Origin: Draconibacterium sediminis
Lineage (GTDB): Bacteria > Bacteroidota > Bacteroidia > Bacteroidales > Prolixibacteraceae
Length of the DNA stretch: 64,000 bases
Assembly (NCBI RefSeq): GCF_000949475.1
Contig: NZ_JRHC01000006.1
Coordinates: 124,001 to 188,000, forward strand
Direction: 5' to 3'
The notes below the pieces were generated by a model that made no database searches, had not been told where the DNA came from, and saw only the letters and a list, made by a program, of their open reading frames with translations. This document shows positions 16,946 to 24,915 of this stretch, piece by piece. The number at the start of each line of letters is the position of its first letter. The stretch's first letter is position 1. The translations under genes were made by a program, and so were the position numbers.

Positions 16946-17905
16946 TTAATCATTTTTCGGTAGCTCAGTCAACGTTTTGTTTGTGTTTACAAGAGGTAGC
17001 GGAATAAATGCAACCAAATCGTCTAGATATTCAGCGCTCACTTTATTTGTGACAGGATCGCTAATGGCATGACCACCCTTTGGATAAACCTTTACAAGGA
17101 AATTATTGAGATTGTTAACTTTTAGTTTCTCCTTGCATTTTTCAACAGGAACATTTCTGTCATCGCCTCCAAATCCAATAAATACAGGGACATGTATTTG
17201 TTGCCAATACGGAATAGGATCAAAACCAACCAATGCTTTCTGATGGGGCATTTTGCTGATCCTTTTGGAAGTAAGCGGAGCAAGAGCCTTTGCAATAAAT
17301 CGATAAGTATAAGGTTCGATATTATTAATTTCTTCGTATACCAATTGTTCGTCGGTTGTAACCGTTGCCCCTGACATGGTTGCCACAAAATCAATATTTG
17401 CGGATTTAGTTGCGGCAACCGGGGCGATCCATCCCCCCTGGCTCATCCCCAAAACTCCAATTTCAGAATAGTCAAAAGTATTCTGCCCTTTTACATATTC
17501 AACAGCTGCTAAAACATCACTTGCTAATTGGTTAAAATCAGCTCCAATCCATTCTCCTTCCGATTTCTCACATCCTCTTTTATCGGGAAGCACAACGGCA
17601 ATTCCATTATTTGTTAAATGCTTTGCCACCGATAAATACCAAACACTGTTTCTAAAACTAGGTCCTGATCCGTGGATAAAAACAACCACGGGAAATGACC
17701 CGTCGCCTTCAGGTAGCATCAGCATTCCGGCCAGTTTTAGACTATCTGCTTTGTTCTTGAATGTAATTTCGGAGTATTCTATTTCTGAAAGATCCGGTCC
17801 GGTTAACATCCTTTGCGGCTTGTTTTTAAATGCCAGCGGTAAAATTAGAAATACTATTAATCCCAGGGTTACAATTAGTAAAGTTCGTCTCTTTTTTAGT
17901 TTCAT
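16946..17905 (-). CDS. Membrane-anchored alpha/beta hydrolase (BAAT/dienelactone type)
   Basis: 319 residues. A basic N-terminus followed by a hydrophobic stretch (residues 8-25) anchors it in the inner membrane or acts as an uncleaved signal. 'FPVVVFIHGSGPSFRN' gives the oxyanion loop near residue 75 and 'VVLPDKRGCEKSEGEW' follows. 'GVLGMSQGGWIAPV' carries the nucleophile Ser155, and 'YPKGGHAI' the catalytic His. Such proteins are usually acyl or ester hydrolases. It is the third gene in its operon, 22 bases after the methyltransferase gene and 3 bases before the next methyltransferase gene. Confidence 0.85.
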   Translation of the reverse strand: MKLKKRRTLLIVTLGLIVFLILPLAFKNKPQRMLTGPDLSEIEYSEITFKNKADSLKLAGMLMLPEGDGSFPVVVFIHGSGPSFRNSVWYLSVAKHLTNNGIAVVLPDKRGCEKSEGEWIGADFNQLASDVLAAVEYVKGQNTFDYSEIGVLGMSQGGWIAPVAATKSANIDFVATMSGATVTTDEQLVYEEINNIEPYTYRFIAKALAPLTSKRISKMPHQKALVGFDPIPYWQQIHVPVFIGFGGDDRNVPVEKCKEKLKVNNLNNFLVKVYPKGGHAISDPVTNKVSAEYLDDLVAFIPLPLVNTNKTLTELPKND

Positions 17906-17927
17906 GTTTTCTGTTGTTTTTATTCTT

Positions 17928-18572
17928 CTAATCTTTTATCGATGTGATATAAAATGCTTTGGACTTCTTGCCCAACATCACACTTTTGGAAATTTCAAAA
18001 CCATTCTTCACAAGCAGACTCTCAATACTTTTTTTGGTGGTTTTTTCTTTTAATGCTTCATCAGATGGTTTCCCAAAAGTTTTTATGTAGCGAATTCCTA
18101 CGGCCATCCGGCTAAAGAAATTCATATCATCTATAGCAAAAGAGGTTATTATCAGATATCCACCGCTTTTTAATACCCGCTTACTTTCCTGAATCACCTT
18201 TTCTGCATTCCCAATTATGTGAATCAGGTTAGCCATAAAAACCGTGTCAAAGCTTTCATTTTCAAAATCAAGATTCAAGGCATTGGCTCTTTTGAATTCC
18301 ACTTTTTGCAGGTTTCCTCTTTTTTGCTTTGCAGTGGCAACCATGTCATCGGAGAAATCCGTGGCAACAACAATCTTTGAATTTTTCAAAAGGATTTCGG
18401 TATACAATCCGGTTCCGCAACCCAGTTCCAGAGCTTTTCCTAAATCAGATTCTTTCAGCATTTCTTGCCTGGTGAGAGAAAGCAACTCTTTGCCAACTAC
18501 CTTTTGCTGTTTTTCTTCGTAATCTTCCGAAAACCGGCTCCAGTATGTTTCTTTGATTTTCTGTTTCATCAC
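17928..18572 (-). CDS. Class I SAM-dependent methyltransferase (UbiE-like)
   Basis: 214 residues. Motif I 'KALELGCGTGLYTEILLKN' (about residues 46-64), the acidic strand 'VVATDFSDDMVATAK', motif 'FDTVFMANLIHIIGN' and the post-motif 'LKSGGYLIITSF' are in the standard order for methyltransferase domain 11/25 proteins. The N-terminal 'YWSRFSEDYEEKQQKVVG' resembles the lid of UbiE- and BioC-type enzymes. It is cytoplasmic. It is the second gene of the operon, 3 bases after the amidohydrolase gene. The operon thus encodes two methyltransferases of different families, which points to modification of a small molecule. Confidence 0.87.
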   Translation of the reverse strand: MMKQKIKETYWSRFSEDYEEKQQKVVGKELLSLTRQEMLKESDLGKALELGCGTGLYTEILLKNSKIVVATDFSDDMVATAKQKRGNLQKVEFKRANALNLDFENESFDTVFMANLIHIIGNAEKVIQESKRVLKSGGYLIITSFAIDDMNFFSRMAVGIRYIKTFGKPSDEALKEKTTKKSIESLLVKNGFEISKSVMLGKKSKAFYITSIKD

Positions 18573-18575
18573 TCG

Positions 18576-19583
18576 TCATTTATAGTATTTTTCAAGCTCA
18601 GGAAATAATTTCAGGCAGTTTGTAAATGCCATTTTCTCTAATTGGTTATCGTTAAAGTCTCCCTGTTTTAGTAGGTTTTTAGTTACAATTGGTGCCAGTT
18701 TCGAAATGCAAACATCAGTTCCAAAAACGATATGGTCCGGACCGGCAAAATCCTGTAACGTTTTTATGGCATAGTTACCAGAAACATTAGCCGTATCGTA
18801 ATACATTCTTTTCAGGTGTTGAAGTCCTTTGGATGGTTCGCCATTTACTAGAAAATCGTAAAAAGTTCTTATAATTGGTGGCTTTTTATCTTTTTGTCCA
18901 TACTCAATTCCTGCCAATCGCCATGCTATATAGGGAATTGTGCCACCTCCGTGCGATAAAATATACCGAATTTCAGGATACCTGTCAAGCACTCCGCTGT
19001 ACATCATGTTGGCTACAGCACGTGTGGTATCAAAAGGTGCCTCTATTAATGCATTGGGCATACCTAATCCAGAATCGAATTCTACTCCCGGGTCGGTAGG
19101 ATGAATATAAACCACAGCTTTTCGTTTATTCAACTCATTAAAAAATGGTTCAAAAATTTCATCACCCAAATATTTGCCTAAATAATTGGTCATCAAACAA
19201 ACTCCATTTAAATGAAGAGTGTCTAAGGCATAGTTCAATTCAGTTAAAGCCGCGTCTGGATTTAACATAGGGATTGTGGCAAAACCACCAAATTGATCAG
19301 GATAAATGTCTTTCGTTTCTGCTATAATTTCGTTGGTTAAGCGTGCCAAAACTTCAGGAAAATCATCAGGCACTTTTACGTCGGGAAAGTAAACACCCGG
19401 TGTTGAAATGGACAACATGGCAATTTTAACCCCATTTTCTTTCATCTTTTTAAATGAAGTTTCCACTGTCCATTTCGGCAATTTTACACCAATAGATTTT
19501 TCAATTCCTACTTCCTTTAGCGCCTCAACATATTCTTTTGGAAAAATATGGTGATGTACATCAATTTTGTTAGTTGTTTTCAT
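18576..19583 (-). CDS. Metal-dependent amidohydrolase, ACMSD-like
   Basis: 335 residues from the ATG at 19583; the longer frame to 19643 would enter the promoter and operator and lacks family similarity. 'KIDVHHHIFP' gives the metal-binding His10 and His12. 'RYILSHGGGTIPYIAWRL' holds a further metal ligand, and 'HIVFGTDVC' the conserved Asp near the C-terminus. This is the COG2159 group, which includes aminocarboxymuconate-semialdehyde decarboxylase and aromatic-acid decarboxylases. It may therefore decarboxylate or hydrolyse a cyclic acid; the substrate is unknown. It is the first gene of the seven-gene operon and is directly preceded by operator copy 3. Confidence 0.87.
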   Translation of the reverse strand: MKTTNKIDVHHHIFPKEYVEALKEVGIEKSIGVKLPKWTVETSFKKMKENGVKIAMLSISTPGVYFPDVKVPDDFPEVLARLTNEIIAETKDIYPDQFGGFATIPMLNPDAALTELNYALDTLHLNGVCLMTNYLGKYLGDEIFEPFFNELNKRKAVVYIHPTDPGVEFDSGLGMPNALIEAPFDTTRAVANMMYSGVLDRYPEIRYILSHGGGTIPYIAWRLAGIEYGQKDKKPPIIRTFYDFLVNGEPSKGLQHLKRMYYDTANVSGNYAIKTLQDFAGPDHIVFGTDVCISKLAPIVTKNLLKQGDFNDNQLEKMAFTNCLKLFPELEKYYK

Positions 19584-19617
19584 GGTATTGTATCTGTTTT
19601 CCTTAAAAATACTCTTA

Positions 19618-19625
19618 CAAAGTTT
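19618..19625 (-). promoter_or_regulatory. -7-like promoter box of the seven-gene operon
   Basis: The minus-strand octamer AAACTTTG differs from TAnnTTTG in its first base only. It lies 34 bases upstream of the ATG at 19583 and exactly 19 bases downstream of operator copy 3, the same spacing as at the other two promoters. Confidence 0.6.
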
Positions 19626-19644
19626 AAAGAAAAACGGCATCAAA

Positions 19645-19678
19645 GAATCACCCGCATGGGTGATTTTAGGGGTGAATT
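19645..19678 (-). promoter_or_regulatory. Operator array, copy 3, with degenerate third half-site
   Basis: GAATCACCC (19645-19653) and GGGTGATTT (19658-19666) form the inverted pair with spacer GCAT. The third site is GGGTGAATT (19670-19678), one base off consensus in sequence and set at a 3-base rather than 4-base spacing. The inverted pair nearest the promoter is fully kept, which suggests it is the essential part while the distal site adjusts strength. It lies about 60-95 bases upstream of the amidohydrolase start. Confidence 0.8.
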
Positions 19679-20146
19679 GATAATTGAATTCTTGTATTGA
19701 TTGTTTGGTTAAATTTCTTTGTGAAAGAAAAATGCTTTGTGGCAGTTTAAAACAATGTTATATTCTTATTTGTAATTAACTGGCTATCATAAAGAAGTTG
19801 CGCTAACATAACAATATCAGATACGAAATAGTCAGTTAAAACATAAAGACAGCAGATGTATGTGTTTTTTATAATAAATGAAAAATTTATCTATCAAAAG
19901 ACAAATTAAGAAAGTGTCAAAGTTAAATAAATCAATTTTTAAGAATTTATACTAATTTAGGATAATTAAACAAAATTCAGTACTTTTTAGAAACCAAAGT
20001 AAATAAATAAAAATCTAAATATCAGGCAGTTGAGCTACCAGACTGTTTCTTATCTGTACACCAGAATCCTTAATTCTTTAGATATAAAAGATTTAAATCT
20101 TCTGTATCGGAAAATAATTAGAACAAATCATTCAAAATTCACCAAT
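19679..20146. other. AT-rich intergenic region upstream of the operator
   Basis: About 470 bases lie between operator copy 3 and the terminator of the oxidoreductase gene. The stretch is AT-rich. I see no reading frame with family similarity, no tRNA-like fold and no further GGGTGATT half-site. Confidence 0.5.
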
Positions 20147-20181
20147 AAAAAAGTGCATTTCATTCACGAAATGCACTTTTT
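20147..20181 (-). terminator. Rho-independent terminator of the Gfo/Idh/MocA gene
   Basis: A 9-bp perfect stem, GTGCATTTC (20153-20161) and GAAATGCAC (20168-20176), is flanked by A6 and T5 runs. It works in either direction, and follows the stop codon at 20207 on the minus strand by about 25 bases. Confidence 0.85.
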
Positions 20182-20206
20182 CGTAGTCGGTATTTCTTAA
20201 AATTTA

Positions 20207-21607
20207 CTATTTCAATTTCATCGTATCCGGATTCCAAAGTACCGGTTTTGCCTGGTAATAGCTTTCATTGGCCAGCAAAGCAGCTCCGGCAGCACGTAGC
20301 CCGTAAACCGGATCTTCAACGATTTTCTTTTGTCCGCGAACACCCTGAAAGAAATTATAGAAATGATCGTAATGAGCACCTTCGTAATCGTGCGGAGCCT
20401 CGTAAACGGTTTCGCCAATATTCAGATCCGCCTTTCTTTCGTTCAGGTATTTCATATCATACTCTTCCTTAATTTTCTTCTGCATCTCTTCCGTATAAGC
20501 AATTAAGGAATAACCTTGAGGCTTCATATTCAGTTTCGAACGATTGAGTTTTACACTATTCGAGCCGATTTCCATTTCGCCTTCAGTACCAACTAACCTG
20601 AAACCACCTCCGCCACCGCTTCCGGCTATGAAATTCACGCGGAAAGCAGCATTAAAAGCAGCATGTGTATTCGTTTGCGGAAAATCGTAAAGTGTTATAG
20701 AAACATCAGGAACGTCACGTCCATCATCCCAGTACCGTAATCCTCCGGTTGCCTGAGCACGCTCCGGACCATTTGAACTAATTACATAATGCAGGGTAGA
20801 AAAAGCATGTACAAACAAATCGCCTGCTACTCCGGTACCATAATCCCTGTAATTTCTCCAACGGAAAAAACGTTTCAGTTCAAATGGAACTTTAGGAGCA
20901 CGCCCTAAGAATGTATCAAAATCCACCGTGTCGGGGTTGGCGTCCGGCGGTATCGGATATTGCCAGGCCCCTTCTGCCGAATAACGGTCGTTATACATAT
21001 CAAGCATTACAATCTCGCCAATGGCTCCATCTTCATACAATTGTTTGGCTTTCTCGTTACCCAGCGACGACATTCCCTGACTTCCAATTTGCATAACCTT
21101 CCCCGACTGTTTCCAGGCTTGAATCAGCGGGTGACCTTCATCGAAATTTTGTACCATTGGTTTTTCACAATAAACGGCTTTTCCGGCGTTTAACGCTTCG
21201 GTACTGATTTTTATATGCCAGTGATCCGGTGTGGCAATAATTACGGCATCAATATCCTCGCGGTTGAGGATTTCACGGTAATCACGGGTTACAAAAATAT
21301 CGTCGCCCCATAATTCTTTTGCACGTTGCAAACGGCCGGTATACAAATCACAGGCAGCAACCAGTTTCACCCCCGGCACGCGAAGAGCCGAAGACGTATC
21401 GTAAATACCCTGAATTCCGGCTCCTATCAGTGCCAACTGTACCTGGTCGTTGGCTGAATACTGGGTCGGTTCAAATTCACGTGGGTTCAACATTATCCGC
21501 TGGCTGTAGGAATTCGCTAAAATTGTTGGAGCCGAGGAAACAAGGGCTGTGCCGAGAACCGTGTTTTTTATAAACGATCGTCGGGATGAATGACTTTTAC
21601 TTTTCAT
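20207..21607 (-). CDS. Tat-exported Gfo/Idh/MocA family oxidoreductase
   Basis: 466 residues. The N-terminus has a twin-arginine signal ('SSRRSFIKNTVLGTALVSSA'), so the folded protein is probably exported with its cofactor. The Rossmann motif is 'LALIGAGIQGIYDTSSAL' near residue 53. 'DHWHIKISTEALNAGKAVYCEKPM' near residue 125 carries the family's EKP motif. The C-terminal alpha/beta domain follows, with glycine-rich 'GSGGGGGFRLVG'. Relatives oxidise or epimerise sugars with NAD(P); some exported ones are glycoside hydrolases working by a redox mechanism. The gene stands alone, with its own terminator, between the regulon and the DUF349 gene. Confidence 0.88.
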   Translation of the reverse strand: MKSKSHSSRRSFIKNTVLGTALVSSAPTILANSYSQRIMLNPREFEPTQYSANDQVQLALIGAGIQGIYDTSSALRVPGVKLVAACDLYTGRLQRAKELWGDDIFVTRDYREILNREDIDAVIIATPDHWHIKISTEALNAGKAVYCEKPMVQNFDEGHPLIQAWKQSGKVMQIGSQGMSSLGNEKAKQLYEDGAIGEIVMLDMYNDRYSAEGAWQYPIPPDANPDTVDFDTFLGRAPKVPFELKRFFRWRNYRDYGTGVAGDLFVHAFSTLHYVISSNGPERAQATGGLRYWDDGRDVPDVSITLYDFPQTNTHAAFNAAFRVNFIAGSGGGGGFRLVGTEGEMEIGSNSVKLNRSKLNMKPQGYSLIAYTEEMQKKIKEEYDMKYLNERKADLNIGETVYEAPHDYEGAHYDHFYNFFQGVRGQKKIVEDPVYGLRAAGAALLANESYYQAKPVLWNPDTMKLK

Positions 21608-21831
21608 TACTCAGATTATTAGTTTTAGTTAGTTTTAAGTGCCACATACCTGTTTGTACAAATAATGGCTATACTCACTACCAAAGTTATAAAAGATTAT
21701 GATAGAAGAAAATACCAAGATGTAAGGATATCTTAAGCTATTTTAAGAATTATTGTACACCTTAATTTTTGGGGCCTCACATTTTTACTGAGCTTAACTT
21801 GCAAGTTTAAAAATAACCTGTGGAAATAAAA

Positions 21832-21853
21832 AAAGCCGGTAAAAACCGGCTTT
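21832..21853 (-). terminator. Rho-independent terminator of the DUF349 gene
   Basis: The stem AAAGCCGG (21832-21839) and CCGGCTTT (21846-21853) encloses a six-base loop. On the minus strand it is followed by a run of seven T. It lies 24 bases after the stop codon at 21878. Confidence 0.85.
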
Positions 21854-21877
21854 AAATATTGGAATAGATTTTATTCT

Positions 21878-24049
21878 TTAGTCATTATCCATTTCATCGA
21901 TAACGCGAATCTTGTCTTTCAGCAACTCAATTTTTTGCTTGGTTACTTCAATTTTCTTTTTCACATCCTTAATCAGCGATTCTGCATTTTTCGATTTGGC
22001 AAAGAACCCAACATTATTATCCAGCAATACCAGGTCGTTTTCCAGCTGTTTCATTTTGTTCATGTACTTATCGCGTTCCATGCGCATTTTGTTTTGCCCA
22101 CGCGATGACTCAGAGAACGACGACATCTTATTTCTGAATTTCAACAGATTGCGTTTTTCATCGTCCAAATTTAGTTCATCGAACAATTTGTTAATGGCAT
22201 CTCTGAACTGTACTTTAATTTCATCTTTCTTTTTAAACGGGACGTGACCAATTTCTGTCCATCGGCGCTGGAAATTTTTAAGCGATTCCAGATTTTTGTC
22301 AACGCTGTCAACCGGTTTAAAGTTTTCCACCTCTTTAATCAGGTCTTCTTTCAGTTTCAGATTATCATCCTGCTCGGTATCCACATCCGTGAAGTGCTCC
22401 GATTTTTTATCAAAGAAAAAGTCGCATGCTGCGCGGAAACGTTTCCACAAAATATCAGAATGTTTACGAGGCACTGGACCAATTTCTTTCCATTTTTTCT
22501 GGATATTTATAAAGTCCTGTGTTGTTTTTTTCCAGTCTTCACTGTCTTTCAACGACTCTGCCTGAACACACAAATCAGTTTTCAACTGCAGATTATTCTG
22601 TTGCTCTTCTTTGTTTTTGGCATAGAATGCGCGCTTGGCATTAAAAAAGGCATCACAGGCAGTGCGGAAACGCTCGTAAATTTTGTTGTTGTCCTTTCGT
22701 GGCGCAAACCCAATTGTACGCCAAACTTTTTGTAATTCAACAAGTTGTTTTGATCTTTCATCCCACTCTTTGTGGTTCAAAATTTCTTCCTGAATAATCT
22801 CTTCAGCTTTTTCGCACAGTGCTGTTTTGGCTTCCAGATTTTTCTTTTGCTCAACTTTTCTATTCTCAAAAAAGTCTTGATGCTTTTTATTGATTTTGGT
22901 TGTTGCCGCTTTAAAACGTTCCCAAATATCGTCTTTTTGCTCGCGAGGCACCGGGCCAATTTCGCGCCATTGTTCGTGGTATTTCTGAAGGGTGTTAAAA
23001 GCTTTCAGAATTGATGGTTCTTCAACCAGCAGCTCTTCCGCCCTTTCGCAAAGTTTGATTTTTGCTTCCAGGTTCTTTTTCAGATCCAGATCGCGCAGCT
23101 CGCGGTTGATTTTTATATAATCGTAGAAATTTTCAACATGGAAATGATAAGTATCCCAAAGATTTTTCATTTTTGATTGCGGAACCAAACCAATCTCACG
23201 CCATTCTCTTTGAAGATCACGAAATTCGTTAAAGGTTTTATTGATCGATTCTTCGTTATTGATCAATCCTTTAATTTTTTCGATAACCTCATATTTTTTC
23301 TGCAGATTTTCCTCCTTTTCGGCTTCCATCTGCTTGTTGTGCTCAATACGAATGTGGCGGTATTTTTTTAGCAGATCTTTAATGTCTTTTTCGTACGGAT
23401 CTTCTTCGGGTTCAAACTCTTCTTCAGCACCGCCATCGGCAATAAATTGCTTTTTGTCGTCTTCTATGCTTTCGTTCAGAATCTTATAAAAAGCTGCTTT
23501 AATAGTGTCTATTTCTTCTTTTACGTTGATATCACTTTCACCTTCAAGTACGTCGCGAAGAGCATTTACAAGCTCAACCTTTGAGTGATTGGAATAATCG
23601 ACCGGCTCTCTTTTTTCCGGTTTTTCTTCTTTAACAGGCTCTGCTTTTTCTGCTGTACTTTCCGTTGTTGGCTGCTCTTTTTCTGTGGCTACAGTTTCCG
23701 GTTCAACTTGTACTTCTTCTGCTTCTTTTTCTTCAGTAGTGTCTTCCTCTACTTCAGCTGAATCTGTTGTGCTTTCTTCTTCTGATTTTGATTCGGTCTC
23801 CGAGTCCGTTTGTGGTTCTTCTGCCACTTCTGTTTCAGGCTCTTCTGTCGCAGTTTCTTCAACGGCTTCTACCGGAGGTTGTTCGGGTATTTTTTCCTCG
23901 GTGGGTTCAACACTTTTTTCATCCTCAACAGTATTCGGGTCTTCCGATTTCGCAGCTTCTTCCGAAGTTGGTTTAACTTCAGAATTCTCAAGGTCAGTAT
24001 TCTCCGTACGCTTTAACTCTTCCGAGTTTTTTAGATCTTTAGGTTCCAT
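21878..24049 (-). CDS. DUF349 domain-containing protein with acidic N-terminus
   Basis: 723 residues. The first about 150 are a low-complexity stretch dominated by Glu, Thr, Ser, Val and Pro. Residues about 160-640 carry five DUF349 repeats, each marked by a variant of 'WREIGPVPR' ('WREIGLVPQ', 'WREIGPVPR', 'WRTIGFAPR', 'WKEIGPVPR', 'WTEIGHVPF'). The C-terminus is a coiled coil ('MNKMKQLENDLVLLDNN' and 'KKIEVTKQKIELLKDKIR'). The protein is soluble, mostly helical, and common as a single gene in Bacteroidota. Its biochemical role is not settled. It has a terminator right after it and no obvious operon partner. Confidence 0.88.
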   Translation of the reverse strand: MEPKDLKNSEELKRTENTDLENSEVKPTSEEAAKSEDPNTVEDEKSVEPTEEKIPEQPPVEAVEETATEEPETEVAEEPQTDSETESKSEEESTTDSAEVEEDTTEEKEAEEVQVEPETVATEKEQPTTESTAEKAEPVKEEKPEKREPVDYSNHSKVELVNALRDVLEGESDINVKEEIDTIKAAFYKILNESIEDDKKQFIADGGAEEEFEPEEDPYEKDIKDLLKKYRHIRIEHNKQMEAEKEENLQKKYEVIEKIKGLINNEESINKTFNEFRDLQREWREIGLVPQSKMKNLWDTYHFHVENFYDYIKINRELRDLDLKKNLEAKIKLCERAEELLVEEPSILKAFNTLQKYHEQWREIGPVPREQKDDIWERFKAATTKINKKHQDFFENRKVEQKKNLEAKTALCEKAEEIIQEEILNHKEWDERSKQLVELQKVWRTIGFAPRKDNNKIYERFRTACDAFFNAKRAFYAKNKEEQQNNLQLKTDLCVQAESLKDSEDWKKTTQDFINIQKKWKEIGPVPRKHSDILWKRFRAACDFFFDKKSEHFTDVDTEQDDNLKLKEDLIKEVENFKPVDSVDKNLESLKNFQRRWTEIGHVPFKKKDEIKVQFRDAINKLFDELNLDDEKRNLLKFRNKMSSFSESSRGQNKMRMERDKYMNKMKQLENDLVLLDNNVGFFAKSKNAESLIKDVKKKIEVTKQKIELLKDKIRVIDEMDND

Positions 24050-24454
24050 TTACATTATTTTTTACATCGTATTGCAACGATTTTCATGATATCATTCACC
24101 TACGAAAATAGGGAAATCCCCATTAATACTCAATTAATAAGAGAAAATAATATTTTATGAATTTTATAGCAATTGGTTTTCAATTGGTTAGCGAATGTTA
24201 TTTTGCACCATTCATGCGCTAAAATCTTCTGTACGAGCCTTTTTTAGCAGGTTTAATGCATGTTTACTTTACATTTATCGATAAGGGCTGTATCCACTAC
24301 TTAATTCAATATGATTGGTTAAAAATATGTTCTGGAACCATGTTTCTAAACATTGTTAAAAGTTTAATTATCAAAACATAAGACATTTTTATTGTGAAAG
24401 AATTATAGTAAATTACTATTCCAATTTTTGAACAGACACCAACTTAAATCTAAA
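24050..24454. other. Intergenic region without recognisable genes
   Basis: About 400 AT-rich bases separate the DUF349 gene (minus) from the phosphatase-like relic (plus). It must hold the DUF349 promoter, but no convincing TAnnTTTG box with a -33 partner is visible. No RNA gene or repeat was recognised. Confidence 0.4.
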
Positions 24455-24900
24455 ATGATGGGATAAGTATTTTATTCTTAAGCAACCGCAACTCTTGCCG
24501 AAGTCAAATGGCCGAAGCCATACTACGAAACTACAACGATGACAATCTACAAATTTATTCTGCCGGATTAGATCCTGTGGATCATGTTAGTTCTATTGCT
24601 ATGGATGTGATGAGCGAAGCCGGCATAAATTTGCAACAAAGCGTGCCTCACAGTTATACAGAATATGCTGATATGGATTTTGATTACCTGATAACGGTGG
24701 GCGAAGGAACAAGCGAGGAGTTAACAATTCCGAAAGTAAACTATAAACGGAAACTGCATTTGGGCTTTAAAAGCCCGTATAAAGGAGCTAAATCGCAAGA
24801 AGAAATTCGGGAAAGGTGTTGTGCCGTGCGCGATGAGCTTCTGTCGGAAATGGATTATTTTTACCACCGGATATTAAAAAAAAGGCATCCACAATTATGA
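24455..24900 (+). pseudogene. Damaged low-molecular-weight phosphatase/ArsC-like gene
   Basis: The frame open from 24454 reads 'ISILFLSNRNSCRSQMAEA', clearly the P-loop region of the LMW-PTP/arsenate reductase family. The first possible ATG in that frame is at 24508, inside the motif. The ATG-ATG at 24455 reaches a TAA after three codons; a one-base indel in the GGG at 24460-24462 would join it to the P-loop frame. The canonical nucleophile Cys of CxxNSCRS is Ser. The usual acid loop (F-P-D-P) reads 'FKSP', so the Asp is also lost. The rest, to 'RDELLSEMDYFY', keeps family form (130 residues from 24508). It may be a relic or a catalytically dead protein with a non-ATG start. Confidence 0.6.
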
Positions 24901-24908
24901 ATGCCTTT
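24881..24908. terminator. Shared hairpin between convergent genes
   Basis: The stem AAAGGCAT (24881-24888) and ATGCCTTT (24901-24908) overlaps the end of the phosphatase-like frame and lies just after the aminopeptidase stop (24916). On the minus strand it leads into a T-rich run, so it most likely ends the aminopeptidase transcript. Confidence 0.6.
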
Positions 24909-24915
24909 GTATGAT

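Noticed and set aside
19584-19643. Upstream extension of the amidohydrolase to 19643
   Set aside because: The extra 20 residues precede the expected metal-binding start of the family and would run over the promoter box.
23685-24089. Serine-rich 134-residue frame opposite the DUF349 N-terminus
   Set aside because: It is the antisense reading of the Glu/Thr-rich low-complexity region, which gives Ser-rich frames by composition.
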